From Sphingomonas sp. PAMC 26605 (GTDB taxonomy: Bacteria > Pseudomonadota > Alphaproteobacteria > Sphingomonadales > Sphingomonadaceae), in assembly GCF_000241485.1 (NCBI RefSeq), contig NZ_JH584241.1:458761-522760 (forward strand): a stretch of 64,000 nt of DNA. Reading direction: 5' to 3'. Of this stretch, positions 1 to 12,485 are shown piece after piece. Position numbers and translations under genes: made by a program. The notes below the pieces were generated by a model. It had not been told where the DNA came from, did not search any database, and worked only from the letters and a program-made list of their open reading frames with translations. Position 1 is the stretch's first letter; each line of letters opens with the position of its first letter.

Positions 1-33
1 GTCTCGGGCTTCCCCCCGTCCGCGCTTTAGCCT

Positions 34-54
34 CGATTTACCCGCGCTAAATCG
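34..54. other. Short inverted repeat upstream of the ABC-F gene
   Basis: A perfect 7-bp inverted repeat (CGATTTA / TAAATCG) has a 7-nt spacer. A second, 12-bp perfect palindrome of G and C (58-69) touches the start codon of the next gene, so no Shine-Dalgarno sequence is visible there. It could be an operator, a 5' leader hairpin or chance. The upstream gene is outside the window. Confidence 0.3.
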
Positions 55-69
55 CTAGGCCGCGCGGCC

Positions 70-1863
<1,794 letters not shown>

Positions 1864-1935
1864 CGTGTTGCATCCTCACCGGCATATGCGCCAGACTGGC
1901 CGCGGGCCGGGGGGCCCGGGCGGGGGGACGATGCG

Positions 1936-2493
1936 ATGCTGCGTTTCGAAATCGATTTCGCGCGAATCGGGGCGCTGCAGGACGCGCTGATCGAGGCGGG
2001 GCTTCGCGCCGGCGTCGATCAAGCTCGCGCGATCAGGGCGTTCCGCGTGATGCTGGAAGGGCTCTTCGCCGGTTTCAATCGTCGTGGCGTGCTCGACGAC
2101 GGGCGCGCCGCGACGCTCGCGGAGGCGCTTGAGTCAGTCGATACGCCGCCCCGTCAGCGCCGGGGCGTGGCGCTCCTGCGCGGGCTGCACCTGCGGTCAA
2201 GGATTCCGTTGTCCGATCGCGTCCAGCGCGGCCGGGCTTCGCCTTTTGCGGTCGATCCGCACAGCTATCTCTTCCAACTCGATGACGGTCCGGCCGAGGA
2301 GCGCGGCTTCCCGACGATGACTTCGCTCGGCCTCTATATCGATGGCTATACCGAGATGCGGATTCTGTGGATCGGCGAGTCGCAGGACTATCAGTCCGCC
2401 CTCGCCGGACTGGAGCGCGAAACGGACGGGTTTTCCGACTGGAGCACGGTCTATGCGCCGTTCGACGATTGGCTGCGAGTCGGTGGAGCGTAA
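1936..2493 (+). CDS. Hypothetical protein
   Basis: I do not recognise this 185-residue protein. It has no signal peptide and no membrane segment. The first half is helical and rich in Arg and Ala. The second half is richer in aromatics (a YLFQLDDG stretch, then GLYIDGYTEMRILW and a final acidic/aromatic tail), suggesting a small alpha/beta fold. The ATG at 1936 is preceded by a G-rich stretch (GGGGGA) that could serve as a ribosome binding site. It starts 72 nt after the ABC-F stop on the same strand and ends just before the HTH gene promoter. Codon use looks like its neighbours, so it is probably a real gene. Confidence 0.6.
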   Translation: MLRFEIDFARIGALQDALIEAGLRAGVDQARAIRAFRVMLEGLFAGFNRRGVLDDGRAATLAEALESVDTPPRQRRGVALLRGLHLRSRIPLSDRVQRGRASPFAVDPHSYLFQLDDGPAEERGFPTMTSLGLYIDGYTEMRILWIGESQDYQSALAGLERETDGFSDWSTVYAPFDDWLRVGGA

Positions 2494-2494
2494 C

Positions 2495-2528
2495 TTGACC
2501 TTAAGCGTTGTTGTATATATGTACAACA
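2495..2528 (+). promoter_or_regulatory. Promoter with overlapping palindromic operator of the HTH gene
   Basis: A TTGACC hexamer at 2495-2500 resembles a -35 box. An AT-rich TATATG/TATGTA stretch 15-17 nt downstream can act as -10. A near-perfect 20-bp palindrome (TGTTGTA-N6-TACAACA, 2509-2528) lies right over the -10 region. The gene directly downstream encodes a helix-turn-helix protein, so autorepression is the simplest reading. The AT-rich block stands out in otherwise GC-rich DNA. Confidence 0.6.
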
Positions 2529-2540
2529 CGAGGAGTGAAC

Positions 2541-2834
2541 ATGCCCAGTCCTACAGAGTATGAAGGCGATGTATTGGTCGCCGAAGCAGACATGCCGCTG
2601 TCGCTCGATCAGCTGCGCGCCGCCGCGGCGGCAATCGCGCGCGTCGAACTGTCCGACGCGGTGACCGAGGCGCTGCACGCCGATCCGCGCAGTCTGCGCC
2701 AGATCGAACGCGATACCGGCGTCGATGCGGCGTTCCTGTCGCGCCTTGCCAATGGCGAAAAGGGTGCAACCGTCACGTCGCTCGCGTTGGTCGCGCTGGC
2801 GCTCGGCAAGACGCTGTCGATCGAAATCGTCTAG
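2541..2834 (+). CDS. XRE-like helix-turn-helix transcriptional regulator
   Basis: This 97-residue protein has a C-terminal HTH of the lambda-repressor/XRE kind: SLRQIERDTGVDAAFLSRLANG, continuing through a conserved hydrophobic helix (LALVALALGKTL), is given here by its key features rather than in full alignment. The ATG at 2541 is chosen because AGGAG lies 5 nt upstream (2531-2535). A longer in-frame reading from 2508 would run through the palindromic operator and lacks a ribosome binding site. The acidic N-terminal 35 residues have no recognised domain. Such stand-alone small HTH proteins may be antitoxin-like, but no toxin is recognisable next to it. It is followed after only 2 nt by a small membrane protein gene, so the two probably form one unit. 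Confidence 0.72.
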   Translation: MPSPTEYEGDVLVAEADMPLSLDQLRAAAAAIARVELSDAVTEALHADPRSLRQIERDTGVDAAFLSRLANGEKGATVTSLALVALALGKTLSIEIV

Positions 2835-2836
2835 CC

Positions 2837-3094
2837 GTGCTGGCCGCGCTGCTGTCGGACGCCGCCGACCTGATCTTCGCGGTTGGCGTGGCGTACGCCT
2901 GCTATCGCGGAATAAAGGGCAATGCGTTCGAGGCGCGGGCCGCACGCGCGAACGACAAGGGGCGGCGCGAAGCGCTGCTCAGCGATGCGCGGCTCGAATA
3001 TGCGCATGTTTCGCTCCAGCATCCGCGGATCCTCACGGTCCTGATGCTCGCCGCTGTCGCGAAAGTCGTCGCGCTGGGGCTGAAATGGAGCTGA
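2837..3094 (+). CDS. Small two-helix membrane protein
   Basis: This 85-residue protein starts with GTG, 2 nt after the stop of the HTH gene. A hydrophobic helix spans about residues 1-22 and another about 64-82. Between them is a charged, mostly helical loop rich in Arg, Glu and Ala. No family is recognised. The tight spacing suggests co-expression with the regulator; it might be a membrane partner or an unrelated passenger. It converges with the DUF815 ATPase gene, leaving a 2-nt gap. Confidence 0.55.
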   Translation: MLAALLSDAADLIFAVGVAYACYRGIKGNAFEARAARANDKGRREALLSDARLEYAHVSLQHPRILTVLMLAAVAKVVALGLKWS

Positions 3095-3096
3095 TC

Positions 3097-3918
3097 TCAG
3101 TCGAGCGCCCGTCCATGCCGCCCGGCCAGCTCGACGATATAATGCCACGCCACGCGCCCCGACCGCGCGCCGCGCCGCGTTGCGAAGCCGATCGCATCCC
3201 TCGCATCGAACGGTAGGTCGTACGCTTGCGCATAGCTCGCGACGATCGCGAGATAGCCGTCCTGGTCGACGACATGAAACCCCAGGCTGAGCCCGAAGCG
3301 ATCGGCGAGCGCGAGCGCATCGTCGGCGGCATCGCGTGGATTGACCGCGTTCGGCTGGTCGATCATTTCGCGCGGCACCAGATGGCGACGGTTCGAGGTC
3401 ACGACCAGCCGCGCATTGGCCGGCCTTGCCTCCGCCCCGCCATCGAGCATCGAGCGCAACGCGCGCCCGTCGGCGGCGGCGTCGAAGCCGAGATCGTCGA
3501 GGAACAGCAGGAACGCGCGCCGCACGTCGGCAATCTGCGCGAACAGCGCGGGCAGCGTGTCGAGCTGCGCGGTCACGATCTCGACCAGCGCCAGCGCGCC
3601 GCCCTCGGCCTGGACCGCGCCGGTGACCGCCTTGACCAGCGCCGACTTGCCCGTCCCGCGCGCGCCCCATAGCAATACGTCGTGCGCCGCTGCGTTCGCC
3701 GCGAGATGACGCGCGTTGTCGAGCATCGCGCGCTGCTGCGCATCGACGCCGTGCAGCCGCTCGAGCGGCAACGGGCGGAAGTCGCGCACCGGCTCGAGCA
3801 CCGCGCCGCGCCAGACATAGGCCGGATGCGCGAGTGGGTCGGCGCTCTCCCGCCGCGGTGGGGCGAGCCGCTCCAGCGCGGCGGCGATGCGGACGAGGGG
3901 ATCGTGGGGCTCGGTCAT
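3097..3918 (-). CDS. DUF815-type AAA+ ATPase
   Basis: This 273-residue ATPase belongs to the family annotated as DUF815 (AAA+ fold). The Walker A motif is at residues 85-92 (GARGTGKS). The Walker B is a hydrophobic run ending in FLDDLGF near residue 140. A sensor-1-like VTSNRRHLVP segment follows, and a basic C-terminus carries RRGARSGRVAWHY. The N-terminal 60 residues match the short lead-in typical of the family. The role of DUF815 proteins is not established. It lies 33 nt upstream of the TPR lipoprotein stop side and on the same strand as the exosortase block, but it is probably an independent gene at the 3' side. Confidence 0.85.
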   Translation of the reverse strand: MTEPHDPLVRIAAALERLAPPRRESADPLAHPAYVWRGAVLEPVRDFRPLPLERLHGVDAQQRAMLDNARHLAANAAAHDVLLWGARGTGKSALVKAVTGAVQAEGGALALVEIVTAQLDTLPALFAQIADVRRAFLLFLDDLGFDAAADGRALRSMLDGGAEARPANARLVVTSNRRHLVPREMIDQPNAVNPRDAADDALALADRFGLSLGFHVVDQDGYLAIVASYAQAYDLPFDARDAIGFATRRGARSGRVAWHYIVELAGRHGRALD

Positions 3919-3951
3919 GGTCCGCTTGCTACACAGCGGGTGAAGGCTCCG

Positions 3952-5986
3952 CTACCCCAGCACCTTGAGCGCCGCCAGCGCCGCCGCGCGGTCGCCGAAG
4001 CCCGGATCGGCGAGCGCGGCGCGGATCTGCGTCCTGGCCTCGGCGCCGCGGTCGAGATCGGCATAGGCCTGCCCCAGATGCCAGCGCAGCGTCGAGCGCT
4101 CGGGCGCGATCGACGCCGCCTTTTCGAGCAATTGCAGCGCGGGCGCGCTCTTGCCCTGCTGGTACAGCGCCCAGCCATAGGCATCGGTCGCCGCCGGGTT
4201 CATCGGCGTCAGCGCATAGGCCGCCTTGCCGAAGACGAGCCCGACATCGGCATCGCCAGCGCCGGTATAGGCATAGGACAGCTCCGCCAGCAGCGCGGCA
4301 TCGCGATTGCCGATCCGCCGACGCAGCCGCTCGAGCGTCTCGATCGCGGCATCCCAGTCACCGCCCGCGATCTGCCAATGCGCGGCGAGCCGCTGGCCCG
4401 CGACATTCTGCGGGTTTTGGGAGACGAACAGCGCGAGCACATTCGCCGCCTCGGCGCGCCGGCCGGCGCGGTCGAGCGAGTCCATCGTGCGCAGCATCGT
4501 CGGCTCGTCGAAGCGGAGGTCGATCGCGTGGCGATAGGCGGCGGCGGCATCGCCATAGCGGTTGAGCGCCATCAGCGTGTCGCCGAGCGCGAGATAGGCG
4601 TCGGGCGCGCCGGGGGTCAGCGCGACGAGGCTCTGCGCCTTGGCGAGCGCGCCTGCGTTGTCGCCGGCTTCGAGCAGGCCGCGCACCAGCCCGAGCTGCG
4701 CGACCGGTTCGTCGGGCGTCTCGCGCGCCGTCAAGGCCAGCGCGGCGAGCCCGTCGTCGGTTCCGAGCGGCGCCGACCCCACGACAGCCGGGAAAGCCGC
4801 GCGGTCGAGATATCTCGCCGCCCAGTCGCGCTCGCCCGATTGCTCGAACGCGCGGCCGACGAGCGCCAGCGTGTAGCTGTCGGCATCGGCGCGCAGCGCG
4901 ACCGGCTTCAGCGCGTCGAGCGCGCCGCGCGGATCGCCCGAGCGCAGCAGCGCCGCGCCGAGCAGGCGGCGCGCGACGATATTGGTCGGTTGCTGGCCGA
5001 CGAGCAGCGACCATGCGTCGATCGCCTGCTGATAGACCCCGGCCCTGTAGGCGAGCGTGCCGTTGAGCAGCAGCGCACCGGGCAGGGTATCGAGCTGCCC
5101 CTTGGTCCGCGCCATCAACTGTCGCGCGAGATCGTCCTTGCCCGCGCGCGCGGCGAGCACGGCTTGCAGATACAGCGCCTGCGCGTTGCCCGGGCGCGCG
5201 GCGAGCGCCTTGCGCGTCGCGGCGAGCATGTCCCGATAGCGCCCGACCTCGCCGAGCGTCGCGGCATAATCGAGCAAGGCGGGGACGTAATAGGCATCGT
5301 GCGCCAGCGCCGATTCGAACCAGGGAAGGGCGGCGACCAGACCATATTGTGCGCGGACGAGTTCGCCGCGCAGCGTCAACGCCTCGACATTGTTGGCATT
5401 GGCCGCGGTCGCGCGCGTCGCGGCCTGGATCGCACCGGCGAGGTTGCCGGTCTGATATTGAATACGGCCGAGATCGGACCAGGCGAAGCTGTCGTTCGGA
5501 GCCGCCGCGAGCAGCGTGTCGAGCGCCGCCTTCGCGCGCGCCGGATCGCCGCCGGCCGCCAGCGCGCGCGCGCCGACGCGGTTCGCATAGGCGGTGTAGC
5601 GCGGCGGCGCCTTGGCCGCTTCGCCGAGCGCCTTATCGGCCTGCCCCTGCAGCAGCCAGGCGTGGGCGAGCAGATGGTGCGTGCGCGCCGGGTCGAACCC
5701 CGCTGCGGTCGCGCGCGTGATTTCACCCTCGGCGGCGATGCCGTCGCCGACCGACAGATAGCTGCGCGCGAGCATCGCGTGCGCCAGACCCGACTGCGGA
5801 TCGGCCTTGATGGCGGCCTGGGCATGGTTGCGCGCCGCGCTGTAATTGCCGATGCCGAGCGCCTGGACGCTGAGCGCGAGCTCGCCGCGCGCGGTGGTCG
5901 CGTCGGGACGGGCGGGCGCGTGACAGCCCGCCACGAGCAGTCCGGCGGCGATCGCGGCGACCGATCCGAGCGAGGTGAGCAAGGCC

Positions 5987-6003
<17 letters not shown>
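3952..6003 (-). CDS. prsT: TPR-repeat lipoprotein, PrsT-like (exosortase/exopolysaccharide block)
   Basis: This 683-residue lipoprotein has a signal peptide with a lipobox (LVAGC, cysteine near residue 27) and then tetratricopeptide-like helical repeats across most of its length. Adjacent PrsK and PrsR genes fit the PrsT family, which accompanies the XrtA/PEP-CTERM type of exosortase locus. PrsT proteins are usually somewhat longer, so this may be a shorter variant. It is probably anchored in the periplasm and may scaffold polysaccharide assembly. The start overlaps the end of prsR by 17 nt, implying translational coupling. A second in-frame ATG three codons later (5994) is an alternative start. 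The family assignment leans on context as well as the TPR pattern. Confidence 0.75.
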
Positions 6004-7332
<1,329 letters not shown>

Positions 7333-7336
<4 letters not shown>

Positions 7337-9381
7337 GCAGCTTCGTCCAGCGAGATCGTCCGCGCCGCAGCGAGCGTGACGTGAAAGGTGGTGCCGTGGC
7401 GTTCGCGGCTCTCGACCGCGACGTGGCCGCCCATCGCCTCGGCCAATTGGCGCGCCTCGAACGCGCCGATGCCGAAGCCGCCCGCTTTCGACGAGGCGAA
7501 GGGTTTGAAGAGCTGTTCGCGCAGGAAAGCGGGACTCATCCCGCAGCCCTGGTCGATCACCGCGATCGACACGCGCTTGGCGTCGCCCGAAACGGCGAGC
7601 GTGACGGGCTCACCGGGCGGGCTCGCCTCAATCGCATTCTGCAGCAGATGGCCGAGCACTTGCTCGAGCCGGACCGGATCGGCGTGCGCCAGGGCAGCGG
7701 CGCCGCGCACGAGAACCGGATGCTGCGCACGCCGCCGCGCTGCGACCTGTTCGGCGAGCGCGAGCAGATCGACCGGGCGAAGCTCCTCGGCACGGGCGTG
7801 ATGATGCTGCGACAGCCGGGCGAGCAGGTCGTTCATCCGCCCGGCCGAATCCTGCAGCGTCGCGATCATGTCGGCGCGAAACGCGGGGTTGTCGGCATGG
7901 CGTTCGGCATTGCGCGCGACGAGGCTCAGCTGGCTGACGAGATTCTTGATGTCGTGCAGGATGAAGGCGAAGCGGCGGTTGAATTCGTCGAAGCGCTTGG
8001 CCTCGGCGAGCGCCGCCTGCGCGCGCTCCTCCGCGAGATAGCTCGCCACCTGGCGCCCGGCGATGCGCAACAGGTCGAAATCCTCCCAGTCGAGTGCACG
8101 GTCGATCGGCGGACGCGCGAGCAGGATCGCGCCCTGCAGACGATCGAGATGGACGAGCGGGAGCAACGCCCAGCCGTCCGCATCGAGCATCCACGGCGGT
8201 ACGCTCGCGCGCTCGACCGGATCGGTCGTATCGCTCCGCACCGCGTCGAGTTCGACGATCCGACCGGTCGTCGTGAGATGCGTAACGAGCGCCGGCCCGG
8301 CGCCCGCGCTCGGCGCGTCCCACTTCCAGCCGGCCCCGACGCCGAGCCCCGTGCCCTCGGGCACGAGCAACAGCCCGGCGGGCGAATCGGTCAGGTCGGC
8401 GACCGCCTTGACGATTCGCTCGTCGAGCGGCGCGGCGTCATCGGGCTTGCCGAGCGTGTCGGTGAAGCGGATCCACTCGGCGCGATAATCGTAGCGATGG
8501 CGGAAGAAATGCTTCGACACCTTGACCTTGGCCCAGGCGCGCACCCACGGCGAGGACAGGATCGTGATGCCGGCGGCGGTCGATCCGAACACGAACGCGG
8601 TCTGCCACAGCCGCGCATTCTCGCCGCTGACCGAGGCGATCGCGCTGGTCGCGACGAGCATGACTGCGGCGTAGAGCAGGGTTACCGCGAACGACACTGT
8701 CTGCCACGCGACGGTGCGCGACACCTGCAAGGTCCATTCGCCATTGCGCTGGACGGCGAGCGCCAGCACCGGCGCGACGAGCGCCATCACGAAGCCGCGC
8801 CCGATCGTCAGCGTGGTCGGCCAGGTGCCGCTGGCATAGGCCGAGATATAGAGCAGCAGGTCGAACCCCCACATCGACCCGAGCGCGAACACGACGAGCC
8901 GCAAGCGGGCGCGCACGCGCGGCGTCGCGGTTATATAGAGATGGTGGAGCAGCAGCAGCGCGCCGAGCGCGACCATGCTGCGCAGCAACAGCCGCACCGC
9001 GCTGACCTGCGGAATCAGCGCCGTGCCGACTGTTTGTTCGAGGATCGCTAGCCCGATCCCCGCGACGCTGACGAGCGCGACGACGCCATAGATCACGCTG
9101 ACCGCGCGATGCTCGCGTGTTGTATCGTCGCGCTCGATCAGTGCGTACATGAAGGCGAGCCAGGCGAGATTGCGCACCGATTCGACGACGCGCGTGACCA
9201 TGTCGCTGCCCTCGAGCCCGGCCACCGCCAAGGCCCACAAAGCGGTCAGCCCGAGCGCGGCGACCAGCGGCAAGCGTGGCAGCCCCTTGCCTGTGTCACG
9301 CAGCCGCGACACCGCGACGCCGGCGAACAGCAAGGCGGCGAGCGCGTGGCTCCACAGGATCAGCGTGGCGGCGCCGGTCAT
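7333..9381 (-). CDS. prsK: PrsK, membrane histidine kinase of the exosortase system
   Basis: This 682-residue sensor kinase has about eight hydrophobic helices in its first 300 residues, a GAF-like domain, then a kinase core. The phospho-acceptor histidine is in FILHDIKN, and the ATP-binding part has an N box (LLQNAIEAS) and a glycine loop (GFGIGAFEARQL). This layout is that of PrsK, partner of PrsR. A longer open frame continues upstream to 9801, but the start at 9381 is chosen because it makes an ATGA overlap with the sugar transferase stop and leads straight into the first membrane helix. The two other ends of the gene also overlap neighbours, which indicates one co-translated operon. Confidence 0.92.
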
Positions 9382-10766
9382 CGCGCGCCCTCGGGCCACA
9401 GGACGACGCGCACCGTCTGGAGCAGGATCAGCAGGTCGAGGAAGGGCGAATAGTTCTTGGCGTAATAGAGGTCGTATTCGAGCTTCTGCCGGCTGTCCTC
9501 GATCGACGCGCCATAGGGATAGTTGATCTGCGCCCAGCCGGTGATGCCGGGCTTCACCATGTGACGCTCGGCATAATAGGGCAGCTGCTGTTCGAGATCC
9601 TCGACGAATTGCGGGCGCTCGGGGCGCGGGCCGACGAAGCTCATCTCGCCTTTCAGCACCGACCAGGTCTGTGGCAGCTCGTCGATCCGGAGCTTGCGGA
9701 TGATTCGCCCGACGCGGGTGATGCGCGGATCGTTCTTCTCGGCCCACACGGCTTGCCCCGCGACTTCGGCGTCGATCCGCATCGAGCGCAGTTTGATGCA
9801 ATCGAACCCGACATTGTACAGCCCGACGCGCCGCTGGCGGTAGAAGGCCGGTCCCTTGCTCTCGAGCTTGATCGCGATCGCGGTGAGCAGGATCAGCGGC
9901 AGCGTGAGGATCAGCAGGATCAGGCTCGCGGTGACGTCGAACAGCCGCTTGAACAGGCTCGAGAACATCCGGCCCGAGGAAAAGCCGTCGGAAAAGATCA
10001 GCCAGCTCGGGTTGACGCTCTGCAGGTCGATTCGGCCGGTCTCGCGTTCGAGGAACGTCGAGATCTCGTTGACGTGGACGCCGGTGGTCTTGATTCGCAA
10101 CAGGTCTTTCAGCGGCAGCGCGTTGCGGCGTTCCTCGAGCGCAAGCACGACTTCGCTCGCGTTGAGCAGCACGACGTGATCGGCGAGATTGTAGATCGCA
10201 TCGCGGGCGATCGCCTCGGGAATGACGCGCGCGGCTTCGCTCATCGAGATATAGCCGACCACGACGAACCCCGCGCCGGGCGTCTGCGCCAGCGCCTTCA
10301 GCCGCGCCGCGCGCGCGCCCGCGCCGAGCACGACGACTCTCCGCTTGAACGCCTGCCCGCCGATCAATTTACCGACCAGGACGCGCAGCGCGATCAGCAG
10401 CACCGCGGCGATCCCCATCGCGTAGAGCAGATTCGAACGCCAGAAGCTCGCCGAAGGCAGGATGAAGAAGACCACGCTGAGGAAGATCACGCCGAGCGAG
10501 ATCGCCACCAGCAGTCGCGCGGTCGCATAGCGCAGCGATTGCAGCGCGCCCGCGCCGTACACCCCGACCGCCACCATCGCCATTTCGAGCGAGGCGGCAA
10601 AGGTCAGCAATTGCGGGATGCGCGCCTGCATCGGCGTCATCGGCAGCAGCAACTGGCCCATCCGGATGGTATAGCCGAGCTCGCCCGCCGCGATCAGCAG
10701 GACCAGGTCGATCAGGCCGAGCAGCAGCACGGCATTGGGGATATAGTGCTTGAACAGCCTGATCAT
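9378..10766 (-). CDS. Exosortase-system sugar transferase (EpsB/WcaJ-type polyprenyl-phosphate glycosyl-1-phosphate transferase)
   Basis: This 462-residue protein has four to five N-terminal membrane helices, a Rossmann-like middle part (VVVLGAGARAARL), another hydrophobic hairpin, and the bacterial sugar transferase domain. Recognisable parts are AIKLESKGPAFYRQRRVG, the KLRSM segment, and RRLRIDELPQ-like and GPRPERP motifs. It should load the first sugar phosphate onto undecaprenyl phosphate at the inner membrane and so start exopolysaccharide synthesis. The family member linked to PEP-CTERM loci is about this length. The start at 10766 is used; the open frame further upstream would overlap the divergent mannose-1-phosphate guanylyltransferase gene. 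First gene of the prs operon here. Confidence 0.9.
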   Translation of the reverse strand: MIRLFKHYIPNAVLLLGLIDLVLLIAAGELGYTIRMGQLLLPMTPMQARIPQLLTFAASLEMAMVAVGVYGAGALQSLRYATARLLVAISLGVIFLSVVFFILPSASFWRSNLLYAMGIAAVLLIALRVLVGKLIGGQAFKRRVVVLGAGARAARLKALAQTPGAGFVVVGYISMSEAARVIPEAIARDAIYNLADHVVLLNASEVVLALEERRNALPLKDLLRIKTTGVHVNEISTFLERETGRIDLQSVNPSWLIFSDGFSSGRMFSSLFKRLFDVTASLILLILTLPLILLTAIAIKLESKGPAFYRQRRVGLYNVGFDCIKLRSMRIDAEVAGQAVWAEKNDPRITRVGRIIRKLRIDELPQTWSVLKGEMSFVGPRPERPQFVEDLEQQLPYYAERHMVKPGITGWAQINYPYGASIEDSRQKLEYDLYYAKNYSPFLDLLILLQTVRVVLWPEGAR

Positions 10767-10938
10767 CAGCGGTGGACCTCGTCCGCGCCCGTGCGGGGGG
10801 TGTAAGCGATTCCGACACGGGCATGCCGCTGTCGCAGGAATTGACAAAGAAAAGCTAAAAGGACCGGATCGGAACGGGACAAGGGGATTACCTTCGGGCA
10901 CGGGAGCCGCTACAGCGCCGCGACCTTGGAGGAATTTT

Positions 10939-11997
10939 ATGCCACAGCCACAACCGATTGTCCCTGTAATCCTCTCGGGCGGGTCGGGCACACGACTGTG
11001 GCCGATGTCGACTCCGGCCATGCCGAAACAGATGCTTGCGCTGACCGCGGACGAAACGATGCTCCAGCTTACCGCGCGCCGCGCGCAGGGCGAGCGGTTC
11101 GGCGCGCCGATCGTCGTCGCCAACGCACAGCATGCGGCGATGGTCGAATCGCAGCTCGAGGCGGTGTCCGCGAGTGCGGAGGCGCTGATCCTCGAACCGA
11201 TCGGCCGCAACACCGCGCCGGCGATCGCGCTCGCCGCGATCGCGGCCGGATCGGGCGATGCGCCGCTGCTGATCATGCCGTCGGATCACGTGATCCTGGA
11301 TATCCCGGCGTTCCACGCCGCGATCCACGCTGCGCGCCCGCTCGTCGAGCAGGGCTGGCTCGTGACCTTCGGGATCGATCCGCACGCGCCCGAGACGGGC
11401 TATGGCTATATCCATATGGGCGAGGAGATCTCGAACGGCGTCCACCGCGTCAGCAAGTTCGTCGAAAAGCCGCCGCGCGATGCGGCCGAGGCAATGCTCG
11501 CCGCCGGTGACCATGCCTGGAACGGCGGGATCTTCCTGTTCCGCGCCGATGCCTATCTCGCCGCACTCGCGCAGCATGATCCCGAGACGCTCACCGCATG
11601 CCAGAAGGCGATGGACGCCGCGCGCCGCGAGGGCACGCGCATCTATCCCGACGCGACCGAATTCGCCGCCTCGCCGTCCGAATCGATCGACTATGCCGTG
11701 ATGGAGAAGGCCGATCGCGTCGCCGTGATCCCGGTGAAGATGGGCTGGAGCGACCTCGGCAGCTGGGACGCGTTGCACGAGATCAGCGAGCTCGACGATA
11801 GCGGCAATTCGCATCAGGGCGAAGTGATCGCGATCGACACCGCCCATTGCCTGGTGCGCAGCGACGGCGCGCGAATCGCGATGGTCGGCGTCAAGGATCT
11901 GATCGTCGTGGCCAGCGGCTCCGATATCTTGATCCTGCCGCGCGGCCGCAGCCAGGAGGTCAAGGCGCTGATCGAGGCGATGAAGAAGCGCGGATGA
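10939..11997 (+). CDS. Mannose-1-phosphate guanylyltransferase
   Basis: This 352-residue nucleotidyltransferase makes GDP-mannose from GTP and mannose-1-phosphate. The N-terminal signature LSGGSGTRLWPMS is complete, followed by the PKQ substrate motif. Other family parts are EPIGRNTAPAIALAA, IMPSDH, and FVEKP in the middle. It has only the transferase half and no phosphomannose isomerase domain, so it is the short, single-function form. TTGGAGGA lies 6 nt before the ATG. A TTGACA at 10841-10846 could be a -35 box. It is divergent from the sugar transferase gene, with 172 bp between starts, so the shared gap probably drives both exopolysaccharide units. Confidence 0.94.
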   Translation: MPQPQPIVPVILSGGSGTRLWPMSTPAMPKQMLALTADETMLQLTARRAQGERFGAPIVVANAQHAAMVESQLEAVSASAEALILEPIGRNTAPAIALAAIAAGSGDAPLLIMPSDHVILDIPAFHAAIHAARPLVEQGWLVTFGIDPHAPETGYGYIHMGEEISNGVHRVSKFVEKPPRDAAEAMLAAGDHAWNGGIFLFRADAYLAALAQHDPETLTACQKAMDAARREGTRIYPDATEFAASPSESIDYAVMEKADRVAVIPVKMGWSDLGSWDALHEISELDDSGNSHQGEVIAIDTAHCLVRSDGARIAMVGVKDLIVVASGSDILILPRGRSQEVKALIEAMKKRG

Positions 11998-12485
11998 ACG
12001 GGCTGACGATCCACGCGTATCGCGACGACCTGGCGCAGGCGTTTCACGATATCAACGCGCAGTGGATCGGGGCGATGTATCGGCTCGAGCCGACCGATCG
12101 CGATGTGCTCGATCAGCCGCACGAACGGATCATCGCCCCCGGCGGCGATATCCTGTTCGTCGAAGCCGCGGGGCTGGGGATCGTCGGTGCGTGCGCGTTG
12201 CAGCGCACCGGCGCGGACCAGTACGAGCTGACTAAGATGGGGGTGCTCGACACCGCGCGCGGGCGCGGTGTCGGCGCGTTCCTGCTCGACGCCGTCATTG
12301 CGCGCGCCAGGGTGATGGGCGCGCGGCGGCTGTATCTGTTGAGCAACAGCAAGAGCGCTGCGGCGATCCACCTCTACGAAAAGGCCGGCTTCCGCCATGA
12401 TCCGGGGATCATGGCGGAGTTCGGTACGCGCTACGAACGCTGTAACGTCGCGATGCTGTATCCGCTGGAGAGCGTCGTTCAATAG
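11994..12485 (+). CDS. GNAT-family N-acetyltransferase
   Basis: This 163-residue protein is a single GNAT domain. The acetyl-CoA loop is visible in the run TARGRGVGAFLLDAVIARA and the later YLLSNSKSAAAIHLYEKAGF segment, the usual beta-5/alpha-5 region. The substrate is not known. The start at 11994 forms an ATGA overlap with the stop of the guanylyltransferase gene, so translation is coupled. Its 3' end overlaps the convergent TonB receptor gene by 7 nt. The coupling might mean that it acetylates a sugar nucleotide or an exopolysaccharide precursor, but this is a guess from position only. Confidence 0.88.
   Translation: MNGLTIHAYRDDLAQAFHDINAQWIGAMYRLEPTDRDVLDQPHERIIAPGGDILFVEAAGLGIVGACALQRTGADQYELTKMGVLDTARGRGVGAFLLDAVIARARVMGARRLYLLSNSKSAAAIHLYEKAGFRHDPGIMAEFGTRYERCNVAMLYPLESVVQ

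Noticed and set aside
9382..9801. Upstream extension of the prsK frame
   Set aside because: The extra residues are not family-like and overlap the sugar transferase; the ATGA overlap start at 9381 fits better.
10767..11276. Upstream extension of the sugar transferase frame
   Set aside because: It would overlap the guanylyltransferase gene on the other strand, and the family starts at 10766.
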